Assembly (NCBI RefSeq): GCF_030409225.1
Contig: NZ_JAUFPK010000001.1
Span: 492,191 to 556,190 of the forward strand
Direction: 5' to 3'
From: Aquisalimonas lutea
GTDB lineage: Bacteria; Pseudomonadota; Gammaproteobacteria; Nitrococcales; Aquisalimonadaceae
Length of the DNA: 64,000 nucleotides
This document shows positions 36,614 to 45,471 of the stretch, piece after piece. The number at the start of each line of letters is the position of its first letter. Position 1 is the first letter of the stretch. The translations under genes and the position numbers were made by a program. The notes below the pieces were generated by a model. It saw only the letters and a list, made by a program, of their open reading frames with translations, had not been told where the DNA came from and did no database searches.

Positions 36614-38647
36614 CTACAGGAACGCGCGCGGGATCACCTCGTCCCACTCCCGCCGCCTGACCCGCTCCTGGCCCTCGTAGGCGTCCAGGGTCGCCTGCAC
36701 GCGGAAGTTGTCCCGGTCCGACGACACGGCCGTGCGGGCCTCGATGCGCACGGACCAGTCATCGCGGCGGAAGACCGTCTTCTGCTCCACCTCGGCCCGC
36801 GCCGAGTTGGGGTCGTCCTCGCCGATGCGGAAGGTGCGGCGCAGCGTGTAGCCGATGGTCAGGTCGATGTCCTCGATCCGCGCCAGCGCCGCACCGCCGA
36901 AATCGCCGCCGTCGCCGAAGGCGGTGTAGACCATCTCGTCGGTGGTCAGGTCCATCTCCACCAGGCGCTGGGACTGGGCCCACTCCAGGGGCGTGAGATC
37001 GGACACGGGCCCTCGCTCCGGCGCCGCGAAGGGCGCCAGCTCGGCATCGGCGTCGCGCGGCGGCCGCACGGGAAGGTCCAGGGTGCTGACACCGGTGTGC
37101 ACGGTGAGCTCCACCGGCTCCGGCGGGGGCCAGAGAATGGGCCAGTAGGTGGTGGAAATCGCCACCCGCACGGTGTGGCCCGCGGGGAAGGCGTAGCCGA
37201 TGTCGTTGAGGCGCACGGGCACGCTGTAGCGCACGCCGGGTTCCAGCGCCTCCGGCTGCTCGTGGCTGTTGCGGTGGGTGAGATTGAGCACGCCGTAGCT
37301 CACCCGGCTGGAGCTGCCGTCCGGGGCGACGTCGTTGAGCCGCACGATGACGTGGGCCACCGGCGCATCCGCCGACAGATCCAGGGTCACCACCGGCGCC
37401 CCCAGGATCTCCATGCGCTCCGGCAGCGGGTCCGAGTCGAACACCAGCGACTTACCGTCGTCGGCGCGCTGGTCCAGCGGCGCGTCGCCGTGGGCGCCGA
37501 AGCCGTAGAAGTCGCCGCCGCGCAGGCCGGTGGTCTGGGGCGAGCGCACGCGCACGGCGTCCTCGGCGTCGGGCTTGTCGCCCAGGGAGAGCACGTTCAG
37601 GTGCCAGCGCCGCTGGTGGATCCGCGTGGACGGCCAGGCGTCCTCGGCGACCCAGCGGCCCGGGCGCTCGGGGTGATACGGCGCCGGCGGCAGCCAGTCC
37701 TCCATCCACACGCGGATGCGGGGCTCGTCCATGATGCCGGTGTCGATGCCCTTGAGCCAGTAGTCCCACCAGCGCACCGCCTCCTGGAAGAAGCCGATCT
37801 GCGGCCCGGGCTCGGCCGCATGGGGAAAGGCGTGGGGCCAGGGGCCGATGAGGGCCTTGCGCGGCGCGCTGAGCCCCTCCATGAGCCGCGGGATGGCATT
37901 GACATAGCCGTCCGCCCAGCCGCCGACGGCATAGACGGCACACTGGATGGCCTCGTAGTCCTCGCACACGGACCCGTGCTTCCAGTAGTCGTCCCGGGTG
38001 GGATGGCGCATCCACAGGTCCGGGAACAGACGGTTGTTGTCGATGCGCGCCAGCCACTGATCGCGCCAGCCGGGACCGGAGATCTCCGGGTCCGGCGGGC
38101 AGGCGTTCAGGGAGAAGAACGCCGAGCCCCAGGCCAGGTTCTCGTTGAGCAGGCACCCGCCCTTGTAATGGGCATCGTCGGCGTAGCGGTCGTCGGTGGA
38201 GCACATGGTGATGATGGCCTTGAGCGCCGGCGGCCGGCGCGCGGCCACCTGCAGGGAGTTGAAGCCGCTCCACGACAGGCCGATCATGCCCACGTTGCCG
38301 TCGCACCACGGCTGCCGGGTGAGCCAGTCGATGGCGTCCACGGCGTCGTCCTGCTCCTGGACCAGGTACTCGTCCCGGAGAATGCCCTCGGAGTCGCCGG
38401 TGCCGCGCACGTCCAGGCGCACCCCGATGTAGCCGTGGCCGGCGAAGTAGTGGTGCAGGGGCTCGTCCCGCAGGCGCGTGAAGTCGCGCTTGCGGTAGGG
38501 CATGTACTCCAGCACCGCCGGCACCGGATGGGCCTCCGCGTCCGCGGGCATCCAGATGCGCGCGGCCAGGTGGACGCCGTCGCGCATGGGAATCCAGACG
38601 TTCTCGATGACCTCCACGTCCTCGCGGAACGAGTCCACTACCTTCAT
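36614..38647 (-). CDS. CocE/NonD-family hydrolase, copy 2
   Basis: The 677-residue protein has the same design as copy 1: nucleophile elbow GLSWSGFNSLQ, aspartate in GGWADGYVN, histidine region GPWPHAFPHAAEPGP, and a C-terminal jelly-roll (MEILGAPVVTLDLSADAP, HTVRVAISTTYWPILWPPP). The two align along their length by eye but differ in many residues, so the duplication is old. It is downstream of the M20 peptidase (100-bp gap) on the minus strand and convergent with the ATP-grasp operon. Keeping two copies suggests two related substrates in one pathway. Confidence 0.88.
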   Translation of the reverse strand: MKVVDSFREDVEVIENVWIPMRDGVHLAARIWMPADAEAHPVPAVLEYMPYRKRDFTRLRDEPLHHYFAGHGYIGVRLDVRGTGDSEGILRDEYLVQEQDDAVDAIDWLTRQPWCDGNVGMIGLSWSGFNSLQVAARRPPALKAIITMCSTDDRYADDAHYKGGCLLNENLAWGSAFFSLNACPPDPEISGPGWRDQWLARIDNNRLFPDLWMRHPTRDDYWKHGSVCEDYEAIQCAVYAVGGWADGYVNAIPRLMEGLSAPRKALIGPWPHAFPHAAEPGPQIGFFQEAVRWWDYWLKGIDTGIMDEPRIRVWMEDWLPPAPYHPERPGRWVAEDAWPSTRIHQRRWHLNVLSLGDKPDAEDAVRVRSPQTTGLRGGDFYGFGAHGDAPLDQRADDGKSLVFDSDPLPERMEILGAPVVTLDLSADAPVAHVIVRLNDVAPDGSSSRVSYGVLNLTHRNSHEQPEALEPGVRYSVPVRLNDIGYAFPAGHTVRVAISTTYWPILWPPPEPVELTVHTGVSTLDLPVRPPRDADAELAPFAAPERGPVSDLTPLEWAQSQRLVEMDLTTDEMVYTAFGDGGDFGGAALARIEDIDLTIGYTLRRTFRIGEDDPNSARAEVEQKTVFRRDDWSVRIEARTAVSSDRDNFRVQATLDAYEGQERVRRREWDEVIPRAFL

Positions 38648-38747
38648 TGCTCACCTTCCCGGAAATGCTGCCTTGGCGGAACCGGACCCCGCCGGGACAT
38701 CCCGGGGAGCCCACGGCAGCGACTGTCTGACAACGGAGCGGGCCGGC

Positions 38748-40043
38748 TCACGCCTCGCTCTTGAGCAGGCTCAGCGACTCGCGGTCCATGTCGAGCAGAC
38801 GCTCGGTGGTCTTCACCAGGGTGCGCGCCGTCTTGTAGGTGGCCTCCAGCGAGATGGACTCGTTGGGCGCATGGGCCAGATCGATCTCGCCGGGGCCGTA
38901 GACCACCGTGGGCACACCCGCCAGCCGGACCCAGCCGGACATGTCGCAACCGTACGGCGCGGCGGCGATGCCGGGGCTCGCGCGGAACTCCTCCTCGGCG
39001 GACTCGGCCAGTGCGGCAACCAGGGGATGGTCCTCGCGGGTCTGGGCCGAGCCGAAGCCGGACGCCAGCCGGGTGATGACGGGGGGATTGTCCCGCAGCC
39101 AGGGGTCGTCCTTGATGTACTCCATGATGGTGTTGCGGAAGCGCTCCTCGGCCTGGTCGATGGTCTCGTCCAGGGCCACGCCCACGCGCACCTGGGCCTC
39201 CAGCTGGTCCATGACGCTGGACGACCACAGCCCCCCGTGGATGGTGCCCACGTTGGTGGCGTAGGGCAGCGGATGGACTTTCATGAGCGGATGATTCTCG
39301 CGCTCGTTGAGCGCCCGCTCGTCTTCGCGCATGGCCTGGTAGATGGTCAGGAAATGATCCAGGGCGCTCTCGCCCTGGAGCCGCTTGCTGGCGTGGGCCG
39401 ACTTGCCGGGCACCTTGATCTTCAGCGACATGGCGCCGGCGTGGGCGACGACCAGTTCCGGGACACCGCTGGCCCCGGTGGTGGGCTCGGGAATGATGCA
39501 GGCGTCCGCCTGCCAGCCGCCGCGGATGGCCGCCAGCGTCCCCAGCCCGCTGTCCTCCTCGGCGGGCACGGCGGCCAGGATGATCCGCCCGGGGAAGTTC
39601 CGCCCGCTCTCGGCGAACGCCTCGAAACAGGCCATGGCCGCGACCATGCCGCCCTTCATGTCCGAGGCTCCGCAGCCGTACACGCGGTCGCCCCGGGTGA
39701 CGCCGGAGAACGGCTCGTCGCGCCAGCGCGAGTAGTCGCCGGGGGGCACAACGTCCACGTGCCCGGTCAGCAGGACCGTCGGCCCGGGCTGCTCACCGCG
39801 CAGCACGCCCACAACCACCGGGGCCCAGGCGCGCTCGACCTCGTGGCCCGGATAGCGGGGATCACGCTGCAGGGCGGCGATGCCGTCGTTCCAGTAGTCG
39901 ATCTCGGCGTCGAACTGCTGCATCCACGTGGCGATGTGCGACACCACCGCGTCCTCCTCGCCGGTCACGGACGGGATGCGGATCAGCGAGACCAGTCGAT
40001 CCCGGATGCGGTCGATATCAACATACGAGGTTCGTCGTGCCAT
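38748..40043 (-). CDS. M20-family metallopeptidase (ArgE/DapE-like)
   Basis: From the ATG at 40043 (GAGGAAA upstream) the protein has 431 residues. Two-metal ligands are visible: LLTGHVDVVPPG, YGCGASDMKGG, AVPAEEDSGLGT with the catalytic glutamate pair, IIPEPT, and the C-terminal histidine in DLAHAPNESI. A dimerisation domain with GKSAHASKRLQGESALDHF lies in the middle. Such enzymes remove acyl or amide groups from amino acids or small peptides. It is divergent from the GNAT gene and precedes CocE copy 2, so it fits the degradative arm of the island. Confidence 0.9.
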   Translation of the reverse strand: MARRTSYVDIDRIRDRLVSLIRIPSVTGEEDAVVSHIATWMQQFDAEIDYWNDGIAALQRDPRYPGHEVERAWAPVVVGVLRGEQPGPTVLLTGHVDVVPPGDYSRWRDEPFSGVTRGDRVYGCGASDMKGGMVAAMACFEAFAESGRNFPGRIILAAVPAEEDSGLGTLAAIRGGWQADACIIPEPTTGASGVPELVVAHAGAMSLKIKVPGKSAHASKRLQGESALDHFLTIYQAMREDERALNERENHPLMKVHPLPYATNVGTIHGGLWSSSVMDQLEAQVRVGVALDETIDQAEERFRNTIMEYIKDDPWLRDNPPVITRLASGFGSAQTREDHPLVAALAESAEEEFRASPGIAAAPYGCDMSGWVRLAGVPTVVYGPGEIDLAHAPNESISLEATYKTARTLVKTTERLLDMDRESLSLLKSEA

Positions 40044-40148
40044 GACTCGCTTTCCTCGGCTGCCTGCGGGCGGTGTGGCCCGGTTCCCCCAATATGACGC
40101 CTTCAGCATCCGATGTCATGTGCCACCGGGGAATGTATCCTTGCGGAC

Positions 40149-40691
40149 ATGCATGACATGGATCCCCGCGAGGCCCCACCCCGGCCGGTGATCACCGGCC
40201 ATGGGCTGACGCTGCGCCCCACCACGCCCGCGGACTGCGCGTTCGTCGTCGCGGTGGAGCGCCACCCGGACAACGCCGCCCACGTGGAGCACTGGAGCGA
40301 GCGGCAGCACCGCCGCTCCCTGGAGCGGCCGGGCTCGGTTCACTGGATCATCGAGAGCCGCGGACACGCGGTGGGCTACGCCCTGCTGGAGGACGCCGAC
40401 GACCCCAACGAGAGCCTCCTGCTGCGCCGCATCGCGCTGTTCAGCAAGGGCCGGGGGCACGGCCGCGCCGGCGTCCTGCTGGTGGCGCGCTACTGCTTCG
40501 ACGTGCTGGGCTTCCACCGCCTGTGGCTGAACGTCGCCCGGGACAACCGCCGCGCCTACAACCTCTACCGCCGCATCGGCTTCGTCGAGGAGGGTATCGC
40601 CCGCGAGAGCGTCAAGAAGGGCGAGCGCTTCGTGTCCATGTGCGTGATGTCCCTTTTGGAGCCGGAATACCGGGCCCTGCCGCGTCGGTAA
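40149..40691 (+). CDS. GNAT-family N-acetyltransferase
   Basis: From the ATG at 40149 the product has 180 residues; the longer frame start at 40113 looks unlikely. It has the RimJ/SpeG-like GNAT plan: LRPTTPADCAFVVAVERHPDNA, RIALFSKGRGHGRAGVLLVARYCFD (acetyl-CoA loop with R/Q-x-x-G-x-G/A) and LWLNVARDNRRAYNLYRRIGFVEEG. It would move an acetyl group from acetyl-CoA to an amine. It stands between the M20 peptidase and the second ATP-grasp gene, so it could modify a product of this island. A REPIN follows the stop at once. Confidence 0.85.
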   Translation: MHDMDPREAPPRPVITGHGLTLRPTTPADCAFVVAVERHPDNAAHVEHWSERQHRRSLERPGSVHWIIESRGHAVGYALLEDADDPNESLLLRRIALFSKGRGHGRAGVLLVARYCFDVLGFHRLWLNVARDNRRAYNLYRRIGFVEEGIARESVKKGERFVSMCVMSLLEPEYRALPRR

Positions 40692-40699
40692 CGGCAGGT

Positions 40700-40772
40700 G
40701 TAGGAGCGGCTTCAGCCGCGACTTTCCAGAGAACCTAATGCCCTGGAAGGTCGCGGCCGAGGCCGCTCCTAC
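40700..40772. repeat. REPIN after the GNAT gene
   Basis: Two inverted REPs (40700-40722 and about 40750-40772) with a 27-base centre. The left stem is GCGGCT/AGCCGC and the right is GCGGCC/GGCCGC, so both arms of the right stem changed together. The remaining ~90 bases to the next gene hold AAAACTGAACACTGAAAACT, a short imperfect repeat also seen near 51330. Confidence 0.82.
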
Positions 40773-40861
40773 GGCCCTATGGATCGCGCCTCGGTCCCGT
40801 CAACCGACACCGGCGCACCGGCACCGGCAACTGCAAACCGAAAACTGAACACTGAAAACTT

Positions 40862-42160
40862 TTAACTATAGTTCGTCGGCACCACGTCGGCGAACTGGAA
40901 GTCGAGGATTTCCATGATGTTGCGGAACTTCTCGTGGAGCTCTTCCTCGGTATCAGCGCCCATGAAGAGATCGGCGATCTCGAAGCTGTAGCTGTCCTGG
41001 GCGCGCAGATCCGACAGGCGCATGCCCTCTTCCACGCCGACGTTGACGATGAGCTCGGGATGCTGCTTGTGCAGGGCCTCGATCTCCTCGGGCGGCGGCA
41101 CCCGGGTGACCACCGTGTCGCCGAACACCCGCGGCATGAACTTGCCCGCCATGCGGAAACGCCCCTCCTTGCGCGGGAAATCCGGGCGGCGGCCCAGGGC
41201 GATATCGATGGCCACCTCGTGATGGGAGGCGCCGGTGGCGATCTGGAAGATGGGGCAGTGGGACTTGGAGATGCGCGGATTGATCTCCAGCAGCCAGAGC
41301 TTGTCCGTGGCCTCGTCCCAGAAGAACTCCATGTTGAACGGAGTGTGATCCATGCCGATGTGATCGAGGATCTTCTCCGCGTTCGCGACCATGCGGTTCT
41401 GCACGCCGTCGGGCAGGTGCGACGGGTACTGGTAGCTGAAGAAACTCACCTGGTTGGAGGCGCGCAGGGAGTCGATGATGGCGTAGACCACCACCTCGCC
41501 GTTGTAGACGTAGCCTTCCAGCGTGCACAGCCGTCCGCTGATCAGCCCCTCGGCGATGCAGGTGGCGCCGCTGCCGCGATCCGGCAGGGCCTGGCGGTTG
41601 TTGCAGTACTGCAGGATGTTGTCGAAGGGCTCGGCGAAGACGTGGATCTTGTCCCGGATCGTCGCCATGGCCTTGAGGTACTGCTCCTCGTTCTCGATGC
41701 GGAAGCCGAGATAGGAGGAGAACGCCACGCAGGGCTTGAGCCAGAACGGGTACGCCATGTCCAGGTCACCCAGCGGGTCGTCGCTGTAGGGGTCCAGGCC
41801 CTGGAAGTCCGGGGTGCACTCCGGCAGCGCCTGCTCCCCGGCGAGACGGTTCCAGTACTTGCTCTCGCAGTACAGCACGCTCTCCAGGGTCGGTGTCGGC
41901 AGCCCCCATTCCCGCCGCAGGATCGGCAGCATGGACGTCGTCGGAAAGTCCCAGTGGCCGATGATGCCGTCCACAGCGGGAGCGTTGTTCAGCGTCTCCC
42001 GGGCCTCGGCCATGATGGCGTCCATGGGGTAGGACGGCGGGTTGACCATGGTGTCGTAGTCCACCAGCCCGTGGAACGTGTACTCGCCGGCGTTGTGGAC
42101 CGTCTTGAGCTCACCGAGATTGAAGTCGTCCAGGCCGATCACGAAGATGTGCTTGGTCAT
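40862..42160 (-). CDS. ATP-grasp carboxylate-amine ligase-like protein
   Basis: From the ATG at 42160 (GGGAG upstream) the protein has 432 residues. It looks like a carbamoyl-phosphate-synthase-type ATP-grasp: an N-terminal Rossmann-like part (HIFVIGLDDFNLGELKTV), the ATP lysine in YPFWLKPCVAFSSYLGF, VVVYAIIDSLRASNQ, and the metal/ATP acid motif DKLWLLEINPRISKSHCPIFQIATG. A C-terminal portion of about 100 residues (FGDTVVTRVPPPEEIEAL onward) is not assigned. Substrates are not readable. It is the fourth ATP-grasp protein of the island and the only one on the minus strand. Confidence 0.82.
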   Translation of the reverse strand: MTKHIFVIGLDDFNLGELKTVHNAGEYTFHGLVDYDTMVNPPSYPMDAIMAEARETLNNAPAVDGIIGHWDFPTTSMLPILRREWGLPTPTLESVLYCESKYWNRLAGEQALPECTPDFQGLDPYSDDPLGDLDMAYPFWLKPCVAFSSYLGFRIENEEQYLKAMATIRDKIHVFAEPFDNILQYCNNRQALPDRGSGATCIAEGLISGRLCTLEGYVYNGEVVVYAIIDSLRASNQVSFFSYQYPSHLPDGVQNRMVANAEKILDHIGMDHTPFNMEFFWDEATDKLWLLEINPRISKSHCPIFQIATGASHHEVAIDIALGRRPDFPRKEGRFRMAGKFMPRVFGDTVVTRVPPPEEIEALHKQHPELIVNVGVEEGMRLSDLRAQDSYSFEIADLFMGADTEEELHEKFRNIMEILDFQFADVVPTNYS

Positions 42161-42397
42161 GCTGGCTGGCTCCCGACGCTTGCGGTTGCCCGGAGGCGCC
42201 CGAATGGATTTCGCTGTCCCAGCATACATTCATCCGGGGCGGTTACCAGAACGTGTCGTACACCGAAGGGCGCGCAACAAGTCGACAGAACGCCCCAGTT
42301 GCGGTAGCGTCCTCCATCAACAAGAGGGCATCGCGGGCTACTCCCGTGGAACGCCGACGCCCCATAACGACAAACCGGGTACGGAGCGCTCAACCCT

Positions 42398-44635
42398 ATG
42401 CACGATGCATCCCGCGCGTCGGGGATGGGATCACCGGATCAATCGAATCGTGACACGGCGTCCGGCACCGATTTCGACGCCGACGAGCTCGATGCGCTGC
42501 TCGCCGACACCAGCGAGCGCGTCCTGGTTGTCGACGCAGCAGGGCACATCCGCAAGTACCGCCCCGGGGATGACGCACCTGCCCCCGCCACGGACACCGC
42601 CGTCCCCCTCGCGGACCGGCAGCAGCTCGTCGACGCCATCGCCACCTGCCTGCAGCACGGAACCCCCGGGCAGGTCGACTATCGCGTGCAGCACGCCGCG
42701 GGACAGCGCCGCATGACCGCCCGCCTGCGCCGCATCGATGCGGATCGCGCCCTGATGACCATCGGCGAGGCCGCGAATCACGGCTCCGCCCAGGCGGCGC
42801 TGGCGACGCGCTACGCCGTGGAGCGCCTCATCGGCCGGGTCTCCGGCGAGTTCATCAACGTCGCCCCGGACCGCATCGATGCCGCCGTGGATGCCGCCCT
42901 CGCCCAGGCCGCCCGGTACTGCGGTGCCGACCGCGCCTATCTGTACGAGCTCGCCGAGGGGCATCAGCAACTCCTCTACACCCACGGCTGGCGCCGCAAG
43001 GGGGCGAGCCAGGGAGGCCGCCCGCTGCAACGGCTCGCGGTGCAGGACATCCCCTGGTTCATGGACGCGCTGCGCCAGGGACGGACGCTGCGCATCGACG
43101 ATCCGGACTCGCTGCCCGGGGCCGCGGACGCCGAGAAGCGCATGCTGGCCGATCGGCAGGTGCAGTCGGCTCTCCTGGTGCCCGTCGTCTACTCCGGGCA
43201 GCTCCAGGGCATGCTCGGCTTCGACACCGTCCGCGAGCCGTTGCAATGGCCGGCGGATACGCTGCACCTGGCCGGCCGGGTCGGCGAGCTCATGGCCAGC
43301 GCCCTGCAGCGCAAGCTGTCCGAGCAGCGGATCTTCCGGCTGGCCTACTACGACCAGCTGACCGGGCTTCCCAATCGCCTGCTGCTGCGCAGCCATCTGC
43401 ACACCCTGCTGCGCCATCGGCGCCGCCCCTTCGCCCTGGTCCTCATCGATCTGGACGACGCCAGCACCCTCAACGATCTCATGGGTCATGACGTGGGCGA
43501 TCTGCTGCTGCAGAGCATCAGCGCGCGCCTGCAGGAGCTGGTCGGCGACGGCGAGATCCTGGCCCGCTGGGGCGGCGACGCGTTCATGCTGACGCTGCCC
43601 CTGGAGGAAGACGAGCGCGAGCACACGGCCGCGGCGCTCGCTGCCATTCGCCGGGCCCTGACCGCGCCCGTACGGGTCGACCACAGCGAGCTGCGCGTGT
43701 CGTGCTGCATGGGCATGGCCCGCCACCCCCGGGATACCAGCAGCGTCGACGAGATGATCCGGTTCGCCGAGCTGGCACTGGGGCAGGCGAAACAGCAGGG
43801 CCGGGATTCGCTGGTCGTGTTCACCACGGAGATGCAGCAGCGGGCCGCGCAGCGGTCACGGATGGAGCATCGCCTGCGGCGGGCGGTGGAGACCGAGGCC
43901 TTCGACCTGCACTATCAACCCCAGGTCTGCATGCGCTCGGGCCGGCTGCTGGGCGTGGAAGCCCTGATTCGCTGGCACGATGCCGAGCTCGGCCATGTCG
44001 CCCCGGACCGCTTCATCGAGCTCGCCGAGGACACGGGCCTGATTCTGCCCATCGGCGAGTGGCTGGCACGGCGCGCCTGTGCGGAGCTGGCGCGCTGGCA
44101 CCACCAGGGACTGGACGTTCCGCAGGTGGCCATCAACATCTCCGGCCAGCAGCTGCTGGGCGATCACCTTCCGGCCGTTCTGGAAGAGGAGCTGCGTCGC
44201 CACCGGCTCGCGCCCGGCGCGCTGGAGCTGGAGATCACCGAGAGCGCGCTCATGGACCGCGACGACGGGGCCGTGGCGCTGCTGCACCAGCTGCGCGCCC
44301 TGGGCGTCGGCATCGCCGTGGACGACTTCGGCACCGGCTATTCCTCGCTCAGCCAGATCAAGCATCTTCCGGTATCCAAGCTCAAGATCGATCGTTCCTT
44401 CATCCAGGATCTCCTCCGGGATGCCGACGATCGCGCCATCGTCACGGCCATTATCGCCATGGCGCACCAGCTCGGCCTGCCGGTGGTCGCCGAGGGCGTC
44501 GAGAGCCGCGAGCAGCTCCGGTTCCTGCAGGAACAGGGATGCGACATGGTCCAGGGCCATCTGCACGGCGCAGCGGATACCGCCGCGGTTCTGGAGCAGC
44601 GGCTGCGCGACGCCGCCGGAGAGAAGTGCTCCTGA
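42398..44635 (+). CDS. GAF-GGDEF-EAL protein; probable c-di-GMP phosphodiesterase
   Basis: The 745-residue protein has an N-terminal PAS-like segment (about 20-115), a GAF domain (about 140-305), then GGDEF and EAL. The cyclase signature is degenerate: RWGGDAFML, GGDAF at residues 392-396, with alanine in place of the catalytic/metal glutamate, so cyclase activity is unlikely. The EAL domain looks intact: E521-A-L, EITESALMD, DDFGTGYSSLS, KIDRSFIQD, VAEGVES and QGHLHG. The degenerate GGDEF may bind GTP and regulate the EAL. No transmembrane segment is seen. It is divergent from the ATP-grasp gene at 40862, with a 237-bp gap. Confidence 0.9.
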   Translation: MHDASRASGMGSPDQSNRDTASGTDFDADELDALLADTSERVLVVDAAGHIRKYRPGDDAPAPATDTAVPLADRQQLVDAIATCLQHGTPGQVDYRVQHAAGQRRMTARLRRIDADRALMTIGEAANHGSAQAALATRYAVERLIGRVSGEFINVAPDRIDAAVDAALAQAARYCGADRAYLYELAEGHQQLLYTHGWRRKGASQGGRPLQRLAVQDIPWFMDALRQGRTLRIDDPDSLPGAADAEKRMLADRQVQSALLVPVVYSGQLQGMLGFDTVREPLQWPADTLHLAGRVGELMASALQRKLSEQRIFRLAYYDQLTGLPNRLLLRSHLHTLLRHRRRPFALVLIDLDDASTLNDLMGHDVGDLLLQSISARLQELVGDGEILARWGGDAFMLTLPLEEDEREHTAAALAAIRRALTAPVRVDHSELRVSCCMGMARHPRDTSSVDEMIRFAELALGQAKQQGRDSLVVFTTEMQQRAAQRSRMEHRLRRAVETEAFDLHYQPQVCMRSGRLLGVEALIRWHDAELGHVAPDRFIELAEDTGLILPIGEWLARRACAELARWHHQGLDVPQVAINISGQQLLGDHLPAVLEEELRRHRLAPGALELEITESALMDRDDGAVALLHQLRALGVGIAVDDFGTGYSSLSQIKHLPVSKLKIDRSFIQDLLRDADDRAIVTAIIAMAHQLGLPVVAEGVESREQLRFLQEQGCDMVQGHLHGAADTAAVLEQRLRDAAGEKCS

Positions 44636-44655
44636 CCTTGAGGCCTTGTCGGGTC

Positions 44656-45471
44656 TCAGGGCACCAGGATCACGGACTCCGGCAGGCGCACCTCCATGGC
44701 CACGGGCAGGTGATCGGAGACCGGGTAGTCCACCACCTCGGCCCGTTCCACGGTCAGCGATGACGACACCAGGATGTGATCCAGCGGCCGCATGGGACGC
44801 CAGCTCGGATACGTCGGCCGCGTCAGCGCGGGCTCGCTGAGGCTGGTCCGGTCCAGAAGGGCCCGGATTTCCGGGCTGTCCGCGGTGCAGTTGAGATCCC
44901 CCATGACCACCACGTGCTCCAGGGGAGCGATCAGGTCGGCGACGTATCCGAGCTGCCGCATGCGGGTGCGCGGCCCCAGGGCCAGGTGCAGGAGGATGAC
45001 GTGCAGGGGCTCGCCGGGGCCGCCGAAGGTCATGTGCAGCGCACCGCGCCCCGGGATCATGCCCGGCAGCGCGTGCTCGCGGATCGCCAGCGGCCGGAAT
45101 CGGCTCAACATGCCGTTGCTGTGGCGGGCGATGCGCCCGATACGGCGATTGGTCTGATCGTGCCAGTACGGGAAGCCGCCGGCGCGGCTGACGAACTCCG
45201 TCTGGTTGACGAAGCCGCTGCGGAGGCTGCCGCCGTCGACTTCCTGCAATCCGACGAGATCGTAGGGCCGGGTCAGGCGCGCCACGCGCTCCAGGGTTCG
45301 CGGACGATCGGCGTGCGGGAACAGGTGCTGCCAGCTGCGGGTCAGGTAGTGCCCGTAGTGGCTGCTCTGGATGCCGGTCTGGATGTTGTAGCTGAGCAGG
45401 CGCAACCGGCCCGGCACGTCGCCGGCTGCGGCAGTCTGCTCCCTGGCCTCCGGTGCGGCGTCGTCAGTCAC
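44656..45471 (-). CDS. Endonuclease/exonuclease/phosphatase family protein
   Basis: The 271-residue protein has the EEP fold: LLSYNIQTGIQSS, DLVGLQEVDGGSLRS (metal glutamate), ILLHLALGPRTRMRQL, VVVMGDLNCTADSPE and the C-terminal PLDHILVSSSL with VDYPVSDHLPV. Such enzymes cleave phosphodiesters in DNA, lipids or metabolites; which is not clear. The GTG start at 45471 overlaps the dsbA stop, so it is cotranscribed with dsbA. Confidence 0.88.
   Translation of the reverse strand: MTDDAAPEAREQTAAAGDVPGRLRLLSYNIQTGIQSSHYGHYLTRSWQHLFPHADRPRTLERVARLTRPYDLVGLQEVDGGSLRSGFVNQTEFVSRAGGFPYWHDQTNRRIGRIARHSNGMLSRFRPLAIREHALPGMIPGRGALHMTFGGPGEPLHVILLHLALGPRTRMRQLGYVADLIAPLEHVVVMGDLNCTADSPEIRALLDRTSLSEPALTRPTYPSWRPMRPLDHILVSSSLTVERAEVVDYPVSDHLPVAMEVRLPESVILVP

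Noticed and set aside
44656-45471. EEP-family gene as exodeoxyribonuclease III
   Set aside because: Motif order fits the broad superfamily, but the ExoIII-specific segments are not evident; left as a general call.
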